Below are positions 44,110-53,340 of a stretch of 53,609 nt of DNA, in pieces. Every line of letters begins with the position of its first letter. Position 1 is the first letter of the stretch. The stretch covers positions 1-53,609 of the forward strand of contig RFVF01000031.1 of NCBI GenBank assembly GCA_009922615.1. Reading direction: 5' to 3'. Origin of the DNA: Pseudomonadota bacterium (lineage in GTDB: Bacteria; Verrucomicrobiota; Verrucomicrobiia; Limisphaerales; SXTU01). A model generated the notes under the pieces. It did not search any database, had not been told where the DNA came from, and saw only the letters and a list, made by a program, of their open reading frames with translations. A program made the translations under genes and the position numbers.

Positions 44110-45537
44110 GTGCCTTCTCGGCTCGCAATTTTATGGAGCCGGGACTTTCATTCGCGCGTGAACCGAATCGTAAATCTTTGTGCCGTGTTATTTTGGGGTG
44201 TCTTTGCTGCGGGCGCTGCTGGCAAAACGACCCCGCCCAACTTCGTTTTCCTCCTCGTGGATGACCTGCGATGGAATGCGTTGGGCTTCATGGGCGACAA
44301 GATCGTGCAGTCGCCGAACCTCGACCAGCTGGCGGCGCGGGGCACGGTATTTGACAACTGTTTTGTTACCACCTCGATTTGTTCGGTCAGCCGCGCGAGC
44401 ATCTTCACGGGGCAGTGGATGCGGCGGCATGGGATCGAGGATTTTGTGCGCGGTTTGAACGGAACCGCGTGGGCCAACACGTATCCCGCGCAGCTTCGTG
44501 CCGCAGGTTTTCGCACGGGCTTCATTGGCAAGTATGGCGTGGGCTCGGTGAAGGAGACGGAAGCCAAGGCGGCGGCGTTTGATTACTGGAAAGGGCTGCC
44601 GGGACAGGCCGGCGAGTTCATCGACAAGAATGACCCGACGCGCACGCACAAGACGGCGCGGTTCGGCAACGAAGCATTGGAGTTCCTCAGCGGTTGTGAG
44701 CAGGGCAAGCCGTTCTGCCTCTCGATCAGCTTCAACGCAGTCCACGCACGCGACGGCAAGCCGCGTGAGTTCGAGCCCGATCCGCGCGACGAGGAGCTAT
44801 ACAAGGACGTCACGTTTCCAGTGCCGAAGCTGGCGACCGAGGAGGCGTTCCGGCGGCTACCCGAGTCGGTGCAGAAATCCGAGGGGCGCACGCGCTGGCA
44901 TTGGCGCTTCGACACGCCGGAGAAGACACAGCGTATTTTGCGGGATTACTACCGGCTCATCACGGGCGTGGACCGCGAGGTTGGGCGCATTGTGGCGGAG
45001 CTGGAGAAGCGAGGGCTGGCTGACAACACGGTGATCATTTTCAACGGCGACAACGGGTTCGCGTTTGGCGAGCGCGGCATGGCTGACAAGTGGTTCATGT
45101 ATGAGGAAGACATCCGCGTGCCGCTTTTTATTTACGACCCCCGGCTGCCGAAGAAGGAGGGCCGTCGCTCGGCCGCGATGGTGTTGAACGTGGACTTCGC
45201 ACCGACGATGCTGGCCATGGCGGGCGTGCCGGTGCCGTCGGTCATGCAAGGCCGCAGTCTGGTGCCGATGTTGACCGGCCAGACGCCGAAGGACTGGCGC
45301 ACGGAATTCTTTTACGAGCATCATTCGGTGGCGGCCCGTATTCCGCAGAGCGAAGGCGTGCGCACGGAGCGTTGGAAGTATTTGCGCTGGATCGCGGAGA
45401 CCCCGGTGAAAGAGGAGTTGTATGATCTGCAGATGGACCCGTTGGAAGAGCGTAACCTGCTCAATGATCCCGCCCATGCGTCGCGTTTGGCAGAACTGCG
45501 CGGCAAGTGGGAGCGCTATGGCCAGGATTTACGGTAG
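44110..45537 (+). CDS. Secreted type I sulfatase (arylsulfatase family)
   Basis: 475 residues. Alkaline-phosphatase-fold sulfatase: FVFLLVDDLRWN (metal Asp pair), CSVSRASIFTG (formylglycine site; the Cys would be oxidised by a maturase), GFIGKYGVGS, IIFNGDNGFAFGERGMADKWFMYEEDIRVP and the C-terminal GVRTERWKYLRW. The site reads C-S-V-S-R instead of the consensus C-x-P/A-S-R. Start GTG 44110 gives a long leader; GTG 44158 (VNRIVNLCAVLFWG...) gives a shorter signal peptide and is also possible. Sulfated polysaccharide is the likely substrate. Confidence 0.92.
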   Translation: MPSRLAILWSRDFHSRVNRIVNLCAVLFWGVFAAGAAGKTTPPNFVFLLVDDLRWNALGFMGDKIVQSPNLDQLAARGTVFDNCFVTTSICSVSRASIFTGQWMRRHGIEDFVRGLNGTAWANTYPAQLRAAGFRTGFIGKYGVGSVKETEAKAAAFDYWKGLPGQAGEFIDKNDPTRTHKTARFGNEALEFLSGCEQGKPFCLSISFNAVHARDGKPREFEPDPRDEELYKDVTFPVPKLATEEAFRRLPESVQKSEGRTRWHWRFDTPEKTQRILRDYYRLITGVDREVGRIVAELEKRGLADNTVIIFNGDNGFAFGERGMADKWFMYEEDIRVPLFIYDPRLPKKEGRRSAAMVLNVDFAPTMLAMAGVPVPSVMQGRSLVPMLTGQTPKDWRTEFFYEHHSVAARIPQSEGVRTERWKYLRWIAETPVKEELYDLQMDPLEERNLLNDPAHASRLAELRGKWERYGQDLR

Positions 45538-45633
45538 CTAGGGTTGCTCCGATTTGTTCCCGGTTGGGGGCGCGTCGGGACTTGCCTGATTCCGCTTGCG
45601 GTGCGACTGTCCCGCCCAGAACCATTTTCGAGC

Positions 45634-46008
45634 ATGGCAAAGATATTGATCGCCGATGACGAAGCGTCTGTGCTGGAGGTGGTCAGCCGCGCCTTGGCCT
45701 TGGACGAACACATCGTGGTCCTGGCGCACGATGGCGAGCAGGCGGTCATGATGGCTCGCGCCGAGCACCCCGAACTGGCCTTGATCGACTTGTTCATGCC
45801 CCGCAAGGAGGGGTTGGAAACCATCATGCAACTCCGCAAGGCTTATCCCGAACTCAAGATCATCGCCATGTCCGGTGGCAACCCCACTCACGGCATGTCC
45901 TTTCTGGAAATGGCCACGCGGTTGGGCGCGCACCGGGTGCTGGCCAAGCCGTTTTCCATCGCTGACCTGCGCACGGCAGTCGCTGACCTGCTCACGGAGG
46001 AGGCGTAG
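45634..46008 (+). CDS. Single-domain response regulator (CheY-like)
   Basis: 124 residues, a stand-alone receiver: ILIADDEASVLE (acidic pair), ALIDLFMPRKEG (phospho-acceptor Asp), IIAMSGGN (Ser) and LAKPFSIADL (Lys). No output domain. Start ATG 45634; the frame is open upstream but without similarity. No histidine kinase nearby, so its partner is unknown. Confidence 0.93.
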   Translation: MAKILIADDEASVLEVVSRALALDEHIVVLAHDGEQAVMMARAEHPELALIDLFMPRKEGLETIMQLRKAYPELKIIAMSGGNPTHGMSFLEMATRLGAHRVLAKPFSIADLRTAVADLLTEEA

Positions 46009-46115
46009 GCTGCCGGCGGCGGGCCAGTCCGGTTTGCGGCCGGCGGCAAACAAAGAATTTCTCCGTCGGGCGAATTCCTGCTTCCCTCGCCGCCCGCTTT
46101 TCTCATCATCGCGCC

Positions 46116-47510
46116 ATGTTTTCGGACATTCGGTCGGTTCACTTCGTGGGGATTTGCGGCACGGCGATGGCCAGCGCGGCGGCCGCGATGCAGGAGCGCG
46201 GTTTCCGCGTCACCGGCTCGGACGCCAATGTTTACCCGCCCATGTCCACCTTTCTCGCCGAACGCAAGGTGGAAGTCATCGCCGGCTACGATGAAAAAAA
46301 TCTCGCCTCCAAGCCGGACCTCGTGGTCATCGGCAACGCGATGTCGCGCGGCAACCCCGAGGTCGAAGCCGTGCTGGATCGCAAGCTGCGCTATTGCTCG
46401 CTGCCCGAGCTATTGAAGGAATTTTTTATCCGCAGCAAGCGCTCGCTTGTCGTCAGCGGCACGCACGGCAAGACCACGACGACCTCGCTGCTCACGTGGG
46501 TATTCGAGTGCGCCGGCCTGAACCCGAGTTACCTGATCGGCGGCATCCCGACGAATCTCGGCGCGGGAGCGCGCTTCACCAACAGTGAGTGGTTCATCAT
46601 CGAGGGCGATGAGTATGACACGGCGTTCTTCGACAAGCGCAGCAAGTTCGTCCACTACCTGCCCGAAGTCGCCATCGTCAACAACCTCGAGCTTGATCAC
46701 GCGGATATTTTCGCCGACGTCGCGGCGGTGCAAAAATCCTTTTCGCACCTCATCCGCCTCATTCCGCGCAACGGGCTCTTGCTGGCCAACGGCGACGATC
46801 CGAATCTCGCGCCGTTGCTCAACGTCACGCACTGCCCGGTGAAACGCTTTGGCCTCGGCGAGAACAACGCCGTGCGCGGTTTCAACCTTCAGCTCGGCGC
46901 GACGGCGAGCACGTTTGAAATCCCGAGCTGCAAATTCCAGCTCAACCTCGTCGGCGAGCTCAACGTGCGCAACGCCCTCGCCGTGGTGGGCGCGGCCAAG
47001 CACTGCGGCATTTCCAACAAGCAGATTCAGGCCGCCTTCGACACGTTTAAGAGCGTGAAGCGGCGCATGGAGGTGCGCGGCATCTCTGGCGGCGTGACGG
47101 TCGTGGACGACTTTGGCCACCATCCCACGGCCATTCGCGAGACGCTCAAGGCGCTGCGCATCAAGCATCCGAGCCAGAAGCTATGGGCCGTGTTCGAGCC
47201 GCGCACCCAGAGCACGCGACGCAACGTCTTTCAGAATGATTTCCCCACGGCCTTCGGCGAAGCGGACGAGGTCATCATCGCGGAAGTCGCCTTCGCCAAC
47301 GTCCTGACGCCGGAGGAGCGGCTCGACACCACGAAGCTGGAGACTGACCTGAAGGCCAACGGCAAGCGGGCGCAATTCCTTCCCGACGTGGACACCATCG
47401 TGCATCACCTCGGCCAGCAAGCGCAGGGCGGCGACGTGATCTGCGTCTTCAGCAACGGTGGCTTCGGCAACATCCACGCGAAGCTGCTGGAACGGCTGGG
47501 GAAACGGTGA
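46116..47510 (+). CDS. mpl: UDP-N-acetylmuramate:L-Ala-gamma-D-Glu-meso-DAP ligase Mpl
   Basis: 464 residues, normal size. Mur-ligase family enzyme that reattaches recovered murein tripeptide to UDP-MurNAc. Motifs: VHFVGICGTAMAS (N-terminal Rossmann), ATP loop VVSGTHGKTTTTSLL, IIEGDEYDTAFFDKRSKF (Mpl signature), NNLELDHADIF, VVDDFGHHPTAIRETL and FEPRTQSTRRNVF. Works in the same recycling route as the dipeptide epimerase about 3 kb to the left. Its 3' end overlaps the convergent downstream gene by 62 bases. Confidence 0.97.
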   Translation: MFSDIRSVHFVGICGTAMASAAAAMQERGFRVTGSDANVYPPMSTFLAERKVEVIAGYDEKNLASKPDLVVIGNAMSRGNPEVEAVLDRKLRYCSLPELLKEFFIRSKRSLVVSGTHGKTTTTSLLTWVFECAGLNPSYLIGGIPTNLGAGARFTNSEWFIIEGDEYDTAFFDKRSKFVHYLPEVAIVNNLELDHADIFADVAAVQKSFSHLIRLIPRNGLLLANGDDPNLAPLLNVTHCPVKRFGLGENNAVRGFNLQLGATASTFEIPSCKFQLNLVGELNVRNALAVVGAAKHCGISNKQIQAAFDTFKSVKRRMEVRGISGGVTVVDDFGHHPTAIRETLKALRIKHPSQKLWAVFEPRTQSTRRNVFQNDFPTAFGEADEVIIAEVAFANVLTPEERLDTTKLETDLKANGKRAQFLPDVDTIVHHLGQQAQGGDVICVFSNGGFGNIHAKLLERLGKR

Positions 47511-49032
47511 AGGGGGGCACAGACTGACCGGGATCTCGAACTAGCGGGAATTCAAATCGCCTTGTTTGGGGTAAGTAGCTTGGGGCCACGGGGCGAAGTT
47601 TGGCGATTTCTGGAATCCGCTCAATAAATTCCTGACGCATCCCAGCACCCTCGAGAGTTTCCTTCCATCCCTCTGGGTCTAACTTGTAAAGGGCTAAGCC
47701 CAAATGCAAATTAAGTGCATTGCTGGCGACTTTGTTGCTCCATCGGGGCCGGTTCAACTGGATTGTGGGAATGATTTCTTTGAGATGGGGCACCGCCTCC
47801 CTCACTTCCCAGTCTGCGAGAAGATTGACAGCTCCAGCCATGAAGCCGACCGGTGGATACGGAGGATACTGTGTCGGCGGTGGGCGTTGACCGGGAACCA
47901 CGACCGCAGGTGGTGGATTCGTCCAAGCAAGGAAAGCGCGGTGGCGTGGTGCGAATTCGCCCAAGTATTTCAGCAAGGGGGCAGTGGAGGTTCCCGGTCC
48001 AGCTATCTCGAATCCGGGCATCACGTAATATGACCAATCTTGGGAAAATCCTTTGCGATAAATCTCCTCCACATGGTCGAGAAACACGTTCGTGCTGACC
48101 ATTCCAATACGGGCAGCACTAGCCTCCTCGCTGAGACCGCCGGTTCGGATGCTGTTAGCTCGGTAACGCTGGTTGCGTGGCGAGAGGGAGGAGAGCGCAT
48201 CCTGCTTCGCTGTCCAGTCAAAATGATGTTGGAAAGACACACGCCCGCCATCACGTCCCAGTTTCGCCAGAGCGAACGCATAATAGCGGGCCTTGATCTT
48301 GTCGGCGACAACCCGCCGCTCCAACGCTACGATGACGCTGGGGTCCGGCCAATTACCAAGCGCTTTCGCCAGTTCCGAACTTTCCGGGTAGTTGCCGCCT
48401 AGGAGCCTCAGTATAGCCGGAAGAGAGTTGGTGTCCCGATTCAGCGCTAACGTCGTCCCGGCGCTCAAGGCCAGGTCGGAAGGTGCTCCTTTGTTGGCTA
48501 CCGCGCGTAGGTAGTTCATCCCATGCTCACGCCCGTATCGGGCCAGCAATGTTGCTGCGTGCAAACGAATGGCCGGTTCCTGCGCGTCATTGAACACTTT
48601 ATCCAGGGCTGCCAGCGTGCGGGACGGGAAAGGTTCGATCAGAGAATCGTGCGTGATCCGCACTACCTCGGATGGCTTGTCGATCCACTTCCACAAAACG
48701 TTGCCGGAGTCGTGGTCATGAACGATCTCTTCACGAGAGTGATAGATTCCAGTGCCCCGATCCAACGACTCTTTGATCATGGGTGACACCATCCAAGCCA
48801 ACCGAATCGGCAGAATTACGTGATGATTGAAGTCATCCCAGATTACAGACAGCGCCGTGACGTCCGGCGGCTCTCTTGAACCGTCCCGCTGCTGCGATCC
48901 TGTCCGGGCCTTGATCCCGAAAGGCGGCAATAAATTGAAAACCGCTAAAAACGCAAGGACTCCAACAAGGAATAGGCCCCATCTGCGGAGACGCGTTCGC
49001 CTCGAAGTGGTATGGAGGCCGTTGGCTTGCAT
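47449..49032 (-). CDS. Membrane-anchored protein with HEAT-like helical repeats, function unknown
   Basis: 527 residues. One N-terminal membrane helix (WGLFLVGVLAFLAVFNLLPPF), then helical repeat-like segments (IRLHAATLLARYGREHG; LALSAGTTLALNRDTNSL) and a Pro-rich stretch. No catalytic motif. The coding DNA is visibly more AT-rich than its neighbours, suggesting a different origin. The last 20 codons lie opposite the end of mpl and end in a Cys/Arg-rich tail, so the natural stop may have been lost. Confidence 0.75.
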   Translation of the reverse strand: MQANGLHTTSRRTRLRRWGLFLVGVLAFLAVFNLLPPFGIKARTGSQQRDGSREPPDVTALSVIWDDFNHHVILPIRLAWMVSPMIKESLDRGTGIYHSREEIVHDHDSGNVLWKWIDKPSEVVRITHDSLIEPFPSRTLAALDKVFNDAQEPAIRLHAATLLARYGREHGMNYLRAVANKGAPSDLALSAGTTLALNRDTNSLPAILRLLGGNYPESSELAKALGNWPDPSVIVALERRVVADKIKARYYAFALAKLGRDGGRVSFQHHFDWTAKQDALSSLSPRNQRYRANSIRTGGLSEEASAARIGMVSTNVFLDHVEEIYRKGFSQDWSYYVMPGFEIAGPGTSTAPLLKYLGEFAPRHRAFLAWTNPPPAVVVPGQRPPPTQYPPYPPVGFMAGAVNLLADWEVREAVPHLKEIIPTIQLNRPRWSNKVASNALNLHLGLALYKLDPEGWKETLEGAGMRQEFIERIPEIAKLRPVAPSYLPQTRRFEFPLVRDPGQSVPPFTVSPAVPAASRGCCRSHRC

Positions 49033-49041
49033 ACTTTCACT

Positions 49042-49809
49042 CTATTTCCCCGCGCTGAATCCGCCGTCGATGATGAACTCCGTGCCGGTCACGAACCCTG
49101 CCTCGTCGCTCGCGAGGTAAAGTGCGGCAGCGGCGATTTCCTCGGGCTTGCCCATGCGATTCACGGCCTGCGTGGCGCAGGCATCGCGGTAGGCCTTCTC
49201 GGGGTCGGGATATTTCTTCAGCCAGCCGGTGACAAACGGCGTCTCTACGCGGCCGGGACAGATGGCATTGGCACGCACGCCGTCGAGGGCGTGGTCGAGG
49301 GCCAGCGCCTTGGTCATGCCGGCGATGGCGAACTTGGTGGTGACGTAGGCGAGTCGGTCTTTCACGCCGACCACTGCGCCGATGCTCGCGATATTCACGA
49401 TGGAGCCGGATTTGCGTTCGACCATGCCGGGGAGGAAAACCTTGGTGACGTTGAAGACGCCGCGCACGTTGACGGCGTAGAGGCGGTCAAGGTCCGCGCC
49501 AGTGGTGGTGAGCATGGTGCCCACGTGGCCGATGCCGGCGTTGTTCACCAGCACGTCGAGGCGGTTGAAGCAGGACTTCACGGCGGTGGCCACGCGTTCG
49601 CAATCAGCTTCGCTGCTCACGTCGAGCGAGAGGAATTCGCCCTGGCCGCCCGCGCTGCGGAGGGCATCCACCGTGGCTTGGCCCGCTTTTTCATCGCGGT
49701 CGGTGACGAAGACGAAGCCGCCGGCTTGGGCGAAGGTGGCTGCGATGGCGGCACCAATGCCCGAGCCAGCACCGGTGACGAGAGTGATTTTGTCTTTCAG
49801 AGAAAACAT
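49042..49809 (-). CDS. Short-chain dehydrogenase/reductase (SDR)
   Basis: 255 residues from ATG 49809 (MFSLKDKITLV); an upstream in-frame start adds nine residues. Classical SDR motifs: TGAGSGIGAAIA (cofactor loop), DVLVNNAGIGH, SIVNIAS, YVTTK (catalytic Tyr and Lys), NAICPGRVETPF, and ending with TEFIIDGGFSAGK. Cofactor looks NAD-type (VTDRDE after the second strand). Substrate unknown. It lies 9 bases upstream of the HEAT-like gene on the same strand. Confidence 0.95.
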   Translation of the reverse strand: MFSLKDKITLVTGAGSGIGAAIAATFAQAGGFVFVTDRDEKAGQATVDALRSAGGQGEFLSLDVSSEADCERVATAVKSCFNRLDVLVNNAGIGHVGTMLTTTGADLDRLYAVNVRGVFNVTKVFLPGMVERKSGSIVNIASIGAVVGVKDRLAYVTTKFAIAGMTKALALDHALDGVRANAICPGRVETPFVTGWLKKYPDPEKAYRDACATQAVNRMGKPEEIAAAALYLASDEAGFVTGTEFIIDGGFSAGK

Positions 49810-49947
49810 GGGCCGAGTGTGGCAAGGGGTATGCACGGCGGCAACGCCGGAGACGTGGGTAAAATAATCGTCGGTGCCCGGGGTGCACAGTGGCGATCAT
49901 CGGACGTGCGGGTTCGATGGTCACAGACCCCAGTTAAAGTTGGAGGG

Positions 49948-50934
49948 TCATCGCACCCGGACGAAAATCTTTCCCGGCAGTTGCCGCACCATGCGCTTCA
50001 TTTCGAGACTCAGCAGGCCGACCGAGACGGCGGATGCGGGCAGGCCGCTGGCACGGATGACCTCGTCAATGTGCGTTTCGTCCTGCGCGACGGCGGCGAG
50101 GATTTTGGTTTCGTTCTCCGACAGTGAGAGCGCGGGCAGCACGCCGGTCTCGGCGGGCGACGCGGGCTTGTTCGAGGCGGGGAACAAATACTCGAACTCA
50201 CTGAGAATGTCCTCCGCGCCCTCGCAGAGCTTTGCGCCTTTCTTGATGAGATCGTGGCAGCCCTTGCTGCGCGGTGAGTCAATGCGGCCGGGCACGGCGA
50301 AGACTTGGCGGCCATAGTCGGTCGCGAAGTTCGCCGTGATGAGCGCGCCGCTACTCAAGTTCATGCGCTCGAACAACTCGGCGTTCTCCGGTGGGAAGAC
50401 GAGGTTGATGCCGGTGCCCAGCACGGCGATGGTGCGGCCTTTCGCTGCGAGCGCGCCTTGATGTGTCGCCGTGTCGATGCCGCGCGCGCCGCCGCTCACG
50501 ACAGTCACACCGACGTAGGCGAGCTGATACGCGAGCTTGCGCGCGGTCTCGATGCCGTAGCTTGTGGTCTGCCGTGAACCGACGAGGGCAACGGAGTTTT
50601 TATCCTTCGCGGTGAGCGTGCCCTTCACATAGAGCACGATGGGTGGGTCGTAAATCTCGCGGAGCAACTCGGGATACTCGGCGTCGGCTTGGGTGAGCAC
50701 GTGGCAGCCAAAGTCGCTGATCCGTTTCAACTCGCCGGTCAGATCCACGTTGCTTTCCCAGCCGCCAATCGCATCCGCCGTGTCCTCGCCGATGCCGCGC
50801 ACTTGCAGGAGTTGCTGCTTGTTCGCCTGAAGAATGGCCGGTGCCTCGCCGAAGTGGTCAAGCAATTGCCGGACGCGCACGGGCCCCACGTGCTCGATCA
50901 GGTTGAGGGCGATGAACGCCTCCTTGGTGGTCAT
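49948..50934 (-). CDS. dprA: DNA processing protein DprA
   Basis: 328 residues from ATG 50934 (MTTKEAFIALN). DprA loads RecA on incoming single strands during natural transformation. N-terminal SAM/helix-hairpin-helix part (VGPVRVRQLLDHFGE; LLQVRGIGEDTADAI), Rossmann-like core with VALVGSRQTTSYG, VVSGGARGIDTATHQGAL, AVLGTGINLVFPPEN and GRQVFAVPGRIDSPRSKGCHDLIKKGAKL, and a C-terminal winged-helix part (DETHIDEVIRASGLPAS). The frame stays open upstream of 50934 without family similarity. Confidence 0.96.
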   Translation of the reverse strand: MTTKEAFIALNLIEHVGPVRVRQLLDHFGEAPAILQANKQQLLQVRGIGEDTADAIGGWESNVDLTGELKRISDFGCHVLTQADAEYPELLREIYDPPIVLYVKGTLTAKDKNSVALVGSRQTTSYGIETARKLAYQLAYVGVTVVSGGARGIDTATHQGALAAKGRTIAVLGTGINLVFPPENAELFERMNLSSGALITANFATDYGRQVFAVPGRIDSPRSKGCHDLIKKGAKLCEGAEDILSEFEYLFPASNKPASPAETGVLPALSLSENETKILAAVAQDETHIDEVIRASGLPASAVSVGLLSLEMKRMVRQLPGKIFVRVR

Positions 50935-50981
50935 GCGAACTCGAATAGCCGAGTCGCATTTCGTCGGCAAGCCGGGAGTGA

Positions 50982-53267
50982 CTACTTCGGCAGCAACTGC
51001 ACGGCGTCCGCGTGGACGTTGCCGTCGGCGGGCTTGCCGCCGAGGGTGATGACGGCGGGCTTGCCGGGGGCGAACTTGAAGACGCCGAGGCTGATGAAGT
51101 TTTGCGGCAGCGGAGGTTTGTTGCGCTGGTTGATGGTCGTCTCCTTCACGCCGTCGGCGCTCTCGATGGCGACGCGCGTGTTGGTGGCGCGGTTCTCGTG
51201 CGGGCTGTAGCTGACGCGGACTTCGTAGTCGCCAGCTTTCTCGATGGTGAACTCGTAGCGGGCCGCGCCGTCTTCCTTCGCGCCGCGGTAGCGGTAGCCC
51301 GCGCCGACGTAGGGCTGGAGCGACGGGTTGCCGCCGGTGGTCCACTTGCCGGTGAGCTTGGCTTGCGCGTCATCCAGGACGAGGCCGGGAAGTTTCTTCG
51401 GGTCGATACCGGCCTCGAAATTCTCGGTGGCGACGGCAGTGACCTGCGTAGGCAAGGGCTTGTAATCGGCGGGTAGCTTCGGTTCGTCGTTGACGTTGTC
51501 GCGGCGGGCGGCACCGGGGAGTTTCAGCAGCGCCTGCAACTCGGGGAAGTGCGAGTGGTAGATCGCGCGTGGTGTCGTGCTGTGCTTGATGCAGAGGCTC
51601 GCGGCCTTGCCGACGACTTCGCCAATCATCCCGCCGGTCTTCATCACACGCACGGTGCCGAGGGCTTCGTGCGTGACGCTGACATTGCGGCCGGCCATGA
51701 AAAGGTTCTCGATGTTCCGCGAGTAGAAGCAGCGGTAGGGCACGGGATAGCCATGCTGGCGATCCACGGCCTTATCGAAGACGGCCTTCGAGATGAACGG
51801 GTCGTTGGGAAACTTCTTGGCGTATTGTTCCTTCGGGTAATGGAGGTCGATGTCCCAAGTCGTCGGCACTGTGCCGTCGGGGAACTGCTTCTTGGTGCTG
51901 ATGTCTTCGCGGGTGAGGATGATATCGCCGAGGAGCTGGCGGCTCTCGCGCGTGCCGCCGACATAGGCGACCCATTCGAGCTTGGCGTTCGCGTGCTCGG
52001 CCTTGCCGTCCTTGTTCTTCATCGCGTTGAACGCGCCGAAGATGGCGCGGAAGTTCCAGTCGCGGGTGGATTCGAGTTCGAGGATGGGATGCTTGTTAAA
52101 ACCGCTTTCCCAAAACCATTCAGCGTGGCCGCGACGTGGATAGGGGAAGTCGTCCATAACGAGGTCGAGCGCCCACGGCGTGGCAGGGAAGGGGACCGGC
52201 TTATCCCCATTACTCCAACGCCACATGTTGCTCATGCCGAGGTGGCCGTCGTCCTTGAGCGTGTGGTCCGCGCCGGCGAGCGCGCCAATGCCCGCGTGGC
52301 CGGTGCTGTCCACGAAGAGCGTGCCCGCGAAGCGCCGGATGTGCCCGCTGCGCGTGTCGAAGGCGATGACGGCCTTGAGGCGGTTGCCATCGACTTCCAC
52401 GCGGAAGGCATGGTGGCTGAGGAAGAGGGAAATGTTCTTCTCCGCGCGGACCAAGGCCTCCTTCTTCGCATCACCGAACTCCTCAAACGTGCCCGGCGAG
52501 GACTTCGCGCGGTCCATGAACTCCTCCACGATCTCCCCGAGCATCGGATAGAGACCGCGTCGGATGCCGCCCTGCGCCCAGACCCGGATTTCCGAGCTGC
52601 CGTTGCCGCCGAGAACAGGGCGGTTCTGGATGAGCGCGACCTTGCAGCCCATGCGCGCCGCTGCCAGCGCTGCCCCCATTCCGCCGTAACCACCGCCGAC
52701 CACCACCAAGTCAAACGGCCCGGTTTCCTCGGGCTTCTCCGGCATGCCCGCGAGCGTCATACGCCATGACGCGAATGGCGCGGAGTCGTTGCTGGGCTGG
52801 AAGACGGGGTCAGTCGTAAACAGGATGGCATCGCAACGGCCGTTGAAGCCGGTGAGATCGTGCAGCGCGAGCGTGGCTTCGGGCTTGGCCACATTCACCG
52901 TGCCACCGTCGTGCCACGCCCAGTCCGCGCCTTGCGTGCCGAACGTGGGCTTCAGCGGCGTGCCATCCACGAGCACTTGGAACTTGCCTGGTGCGCCCGG
53001 AGTCTTCCAACGCGCAACCCAGTCCATCGTGCGCACCCACACGCGCCAGTTGCCTGCCTGCGGGAGCTTCAACGTGGTGGTCGCGTCCGCGACGGGTGAG
53101 CCGAGGCCGTGGGCCATCAGGTAGGGCGAGCCCATGCTCTCGATGAACTGTGTGTCCAGCACCCAGCCACCAGGATTTTTGAAGGACTCGGTCTCGACGA
53201 GGACGGTGGCGGCGTAGGCTTGTAGTCCTGCGGATAGGAGCAGTGCAATTGGTAACGAACGGATCAT
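50982..53267 (-). CDS. Secreted FAD-dependent oxidoreductase with golvesin-like C-terminus
   Basis: 761 residues. Signal peptide (IRSLPIALLLSAGLQAYA), an N-terminal carbohydrate-binding-like beta domain (about 20-170), then an FAD_oxidored domain with VVVGGGYGGMGAALAAARMG (dinucleotide site), QNRPVLGGNGSSEIRVWAQGG, TLFVDSTGHAGIGALAGA and NIENLFMAGRNVSVTHEALG. Residues about 655-760 match the golvesin C-terminal pattern (YEFTIEKAGDYEVRVSY, NFISLGVFKFAPGK, VHADAVQLLP). This class is common in Planctomycetes and Verrucomicrobiota and is thought to act on glycans or glycosides; the reaction is not known. Confidence 0.9.
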   Translation of the reverse strand: MIRSLPIALLLSAGLQAYAATVLVETESFKNPGGWVLDTQFIESMGSPYLMAHGLGSPVADATTTLKLPQAGNWRVWVRTMDWVARWKTPGAPGKFQVLVDGTPLKPTFGTQGADWAWHDGGTVNVAKPEATLALHDLTGFNGRCDAILFTTDPVFQPSNDSAPFASWRMTLAGMPEKPEETGPFDLVVVGGGYGGMGAALAAARMGCKVALIQNRPVLGGNGSSEIRVWAQGGIRRGLYPMLGEIVEEFMDRAKSSPGTFEEFGDAKKEALVRAEKNISLFLSHHAFRVEVDGNRLKAVIAFDTRSGHIRRFAGTLFVDSTGHAGIGALAGADHTLKDDGHLGMSNMWRWSNGDKPVPFPATPWALDLVMDDFPYPRRGHAEWFWESGFNKHPILELESTRDWNFRAIFGAFNAMKNKDGKAEHANAKLEWVAYVGGTRESRQLLGDIILTREDISTKKQFPDGTVPTTWDIDLHYPKEQYAKKFPNDPFISKAVFDKAVDRQHGYPVPYRCFYSRNIENLFMAGRNVSVTHEALGTVRVMKTGGMIGEVVGKAASLCIKHSTTPRAIYHSHFPELQALLKLPGAARRDNVNDEPKLPADYKPLPTQVTAVATENFEAGIDPKKLPGLVLDDAQAKLTGKWTTGGNPSLQPYVGAGYRYRGAKEDGAARYEFTIEKAGDYEVRVSYSPHENRATNTRVAIESADGVKETTINQRNKPPLPQNFISLGVFKFAPGKPAVITLGGKPADGNVHADAVQLLPK

Positions 53268-53340
53268 TGTGGGGTAGAGTGACTGGATTGAAGTAAGTCG
53301 GTTTCGGAGGCTGTTACGACAACACTTGCGACGGCACCTA

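Noticed and set aside
50935..51345. N-terminal extension of the dprA frame
   Set aside because: Arg/His-rich translation opposite the FAD oxidoreductase; DprA similarity begins at ATG 50934.
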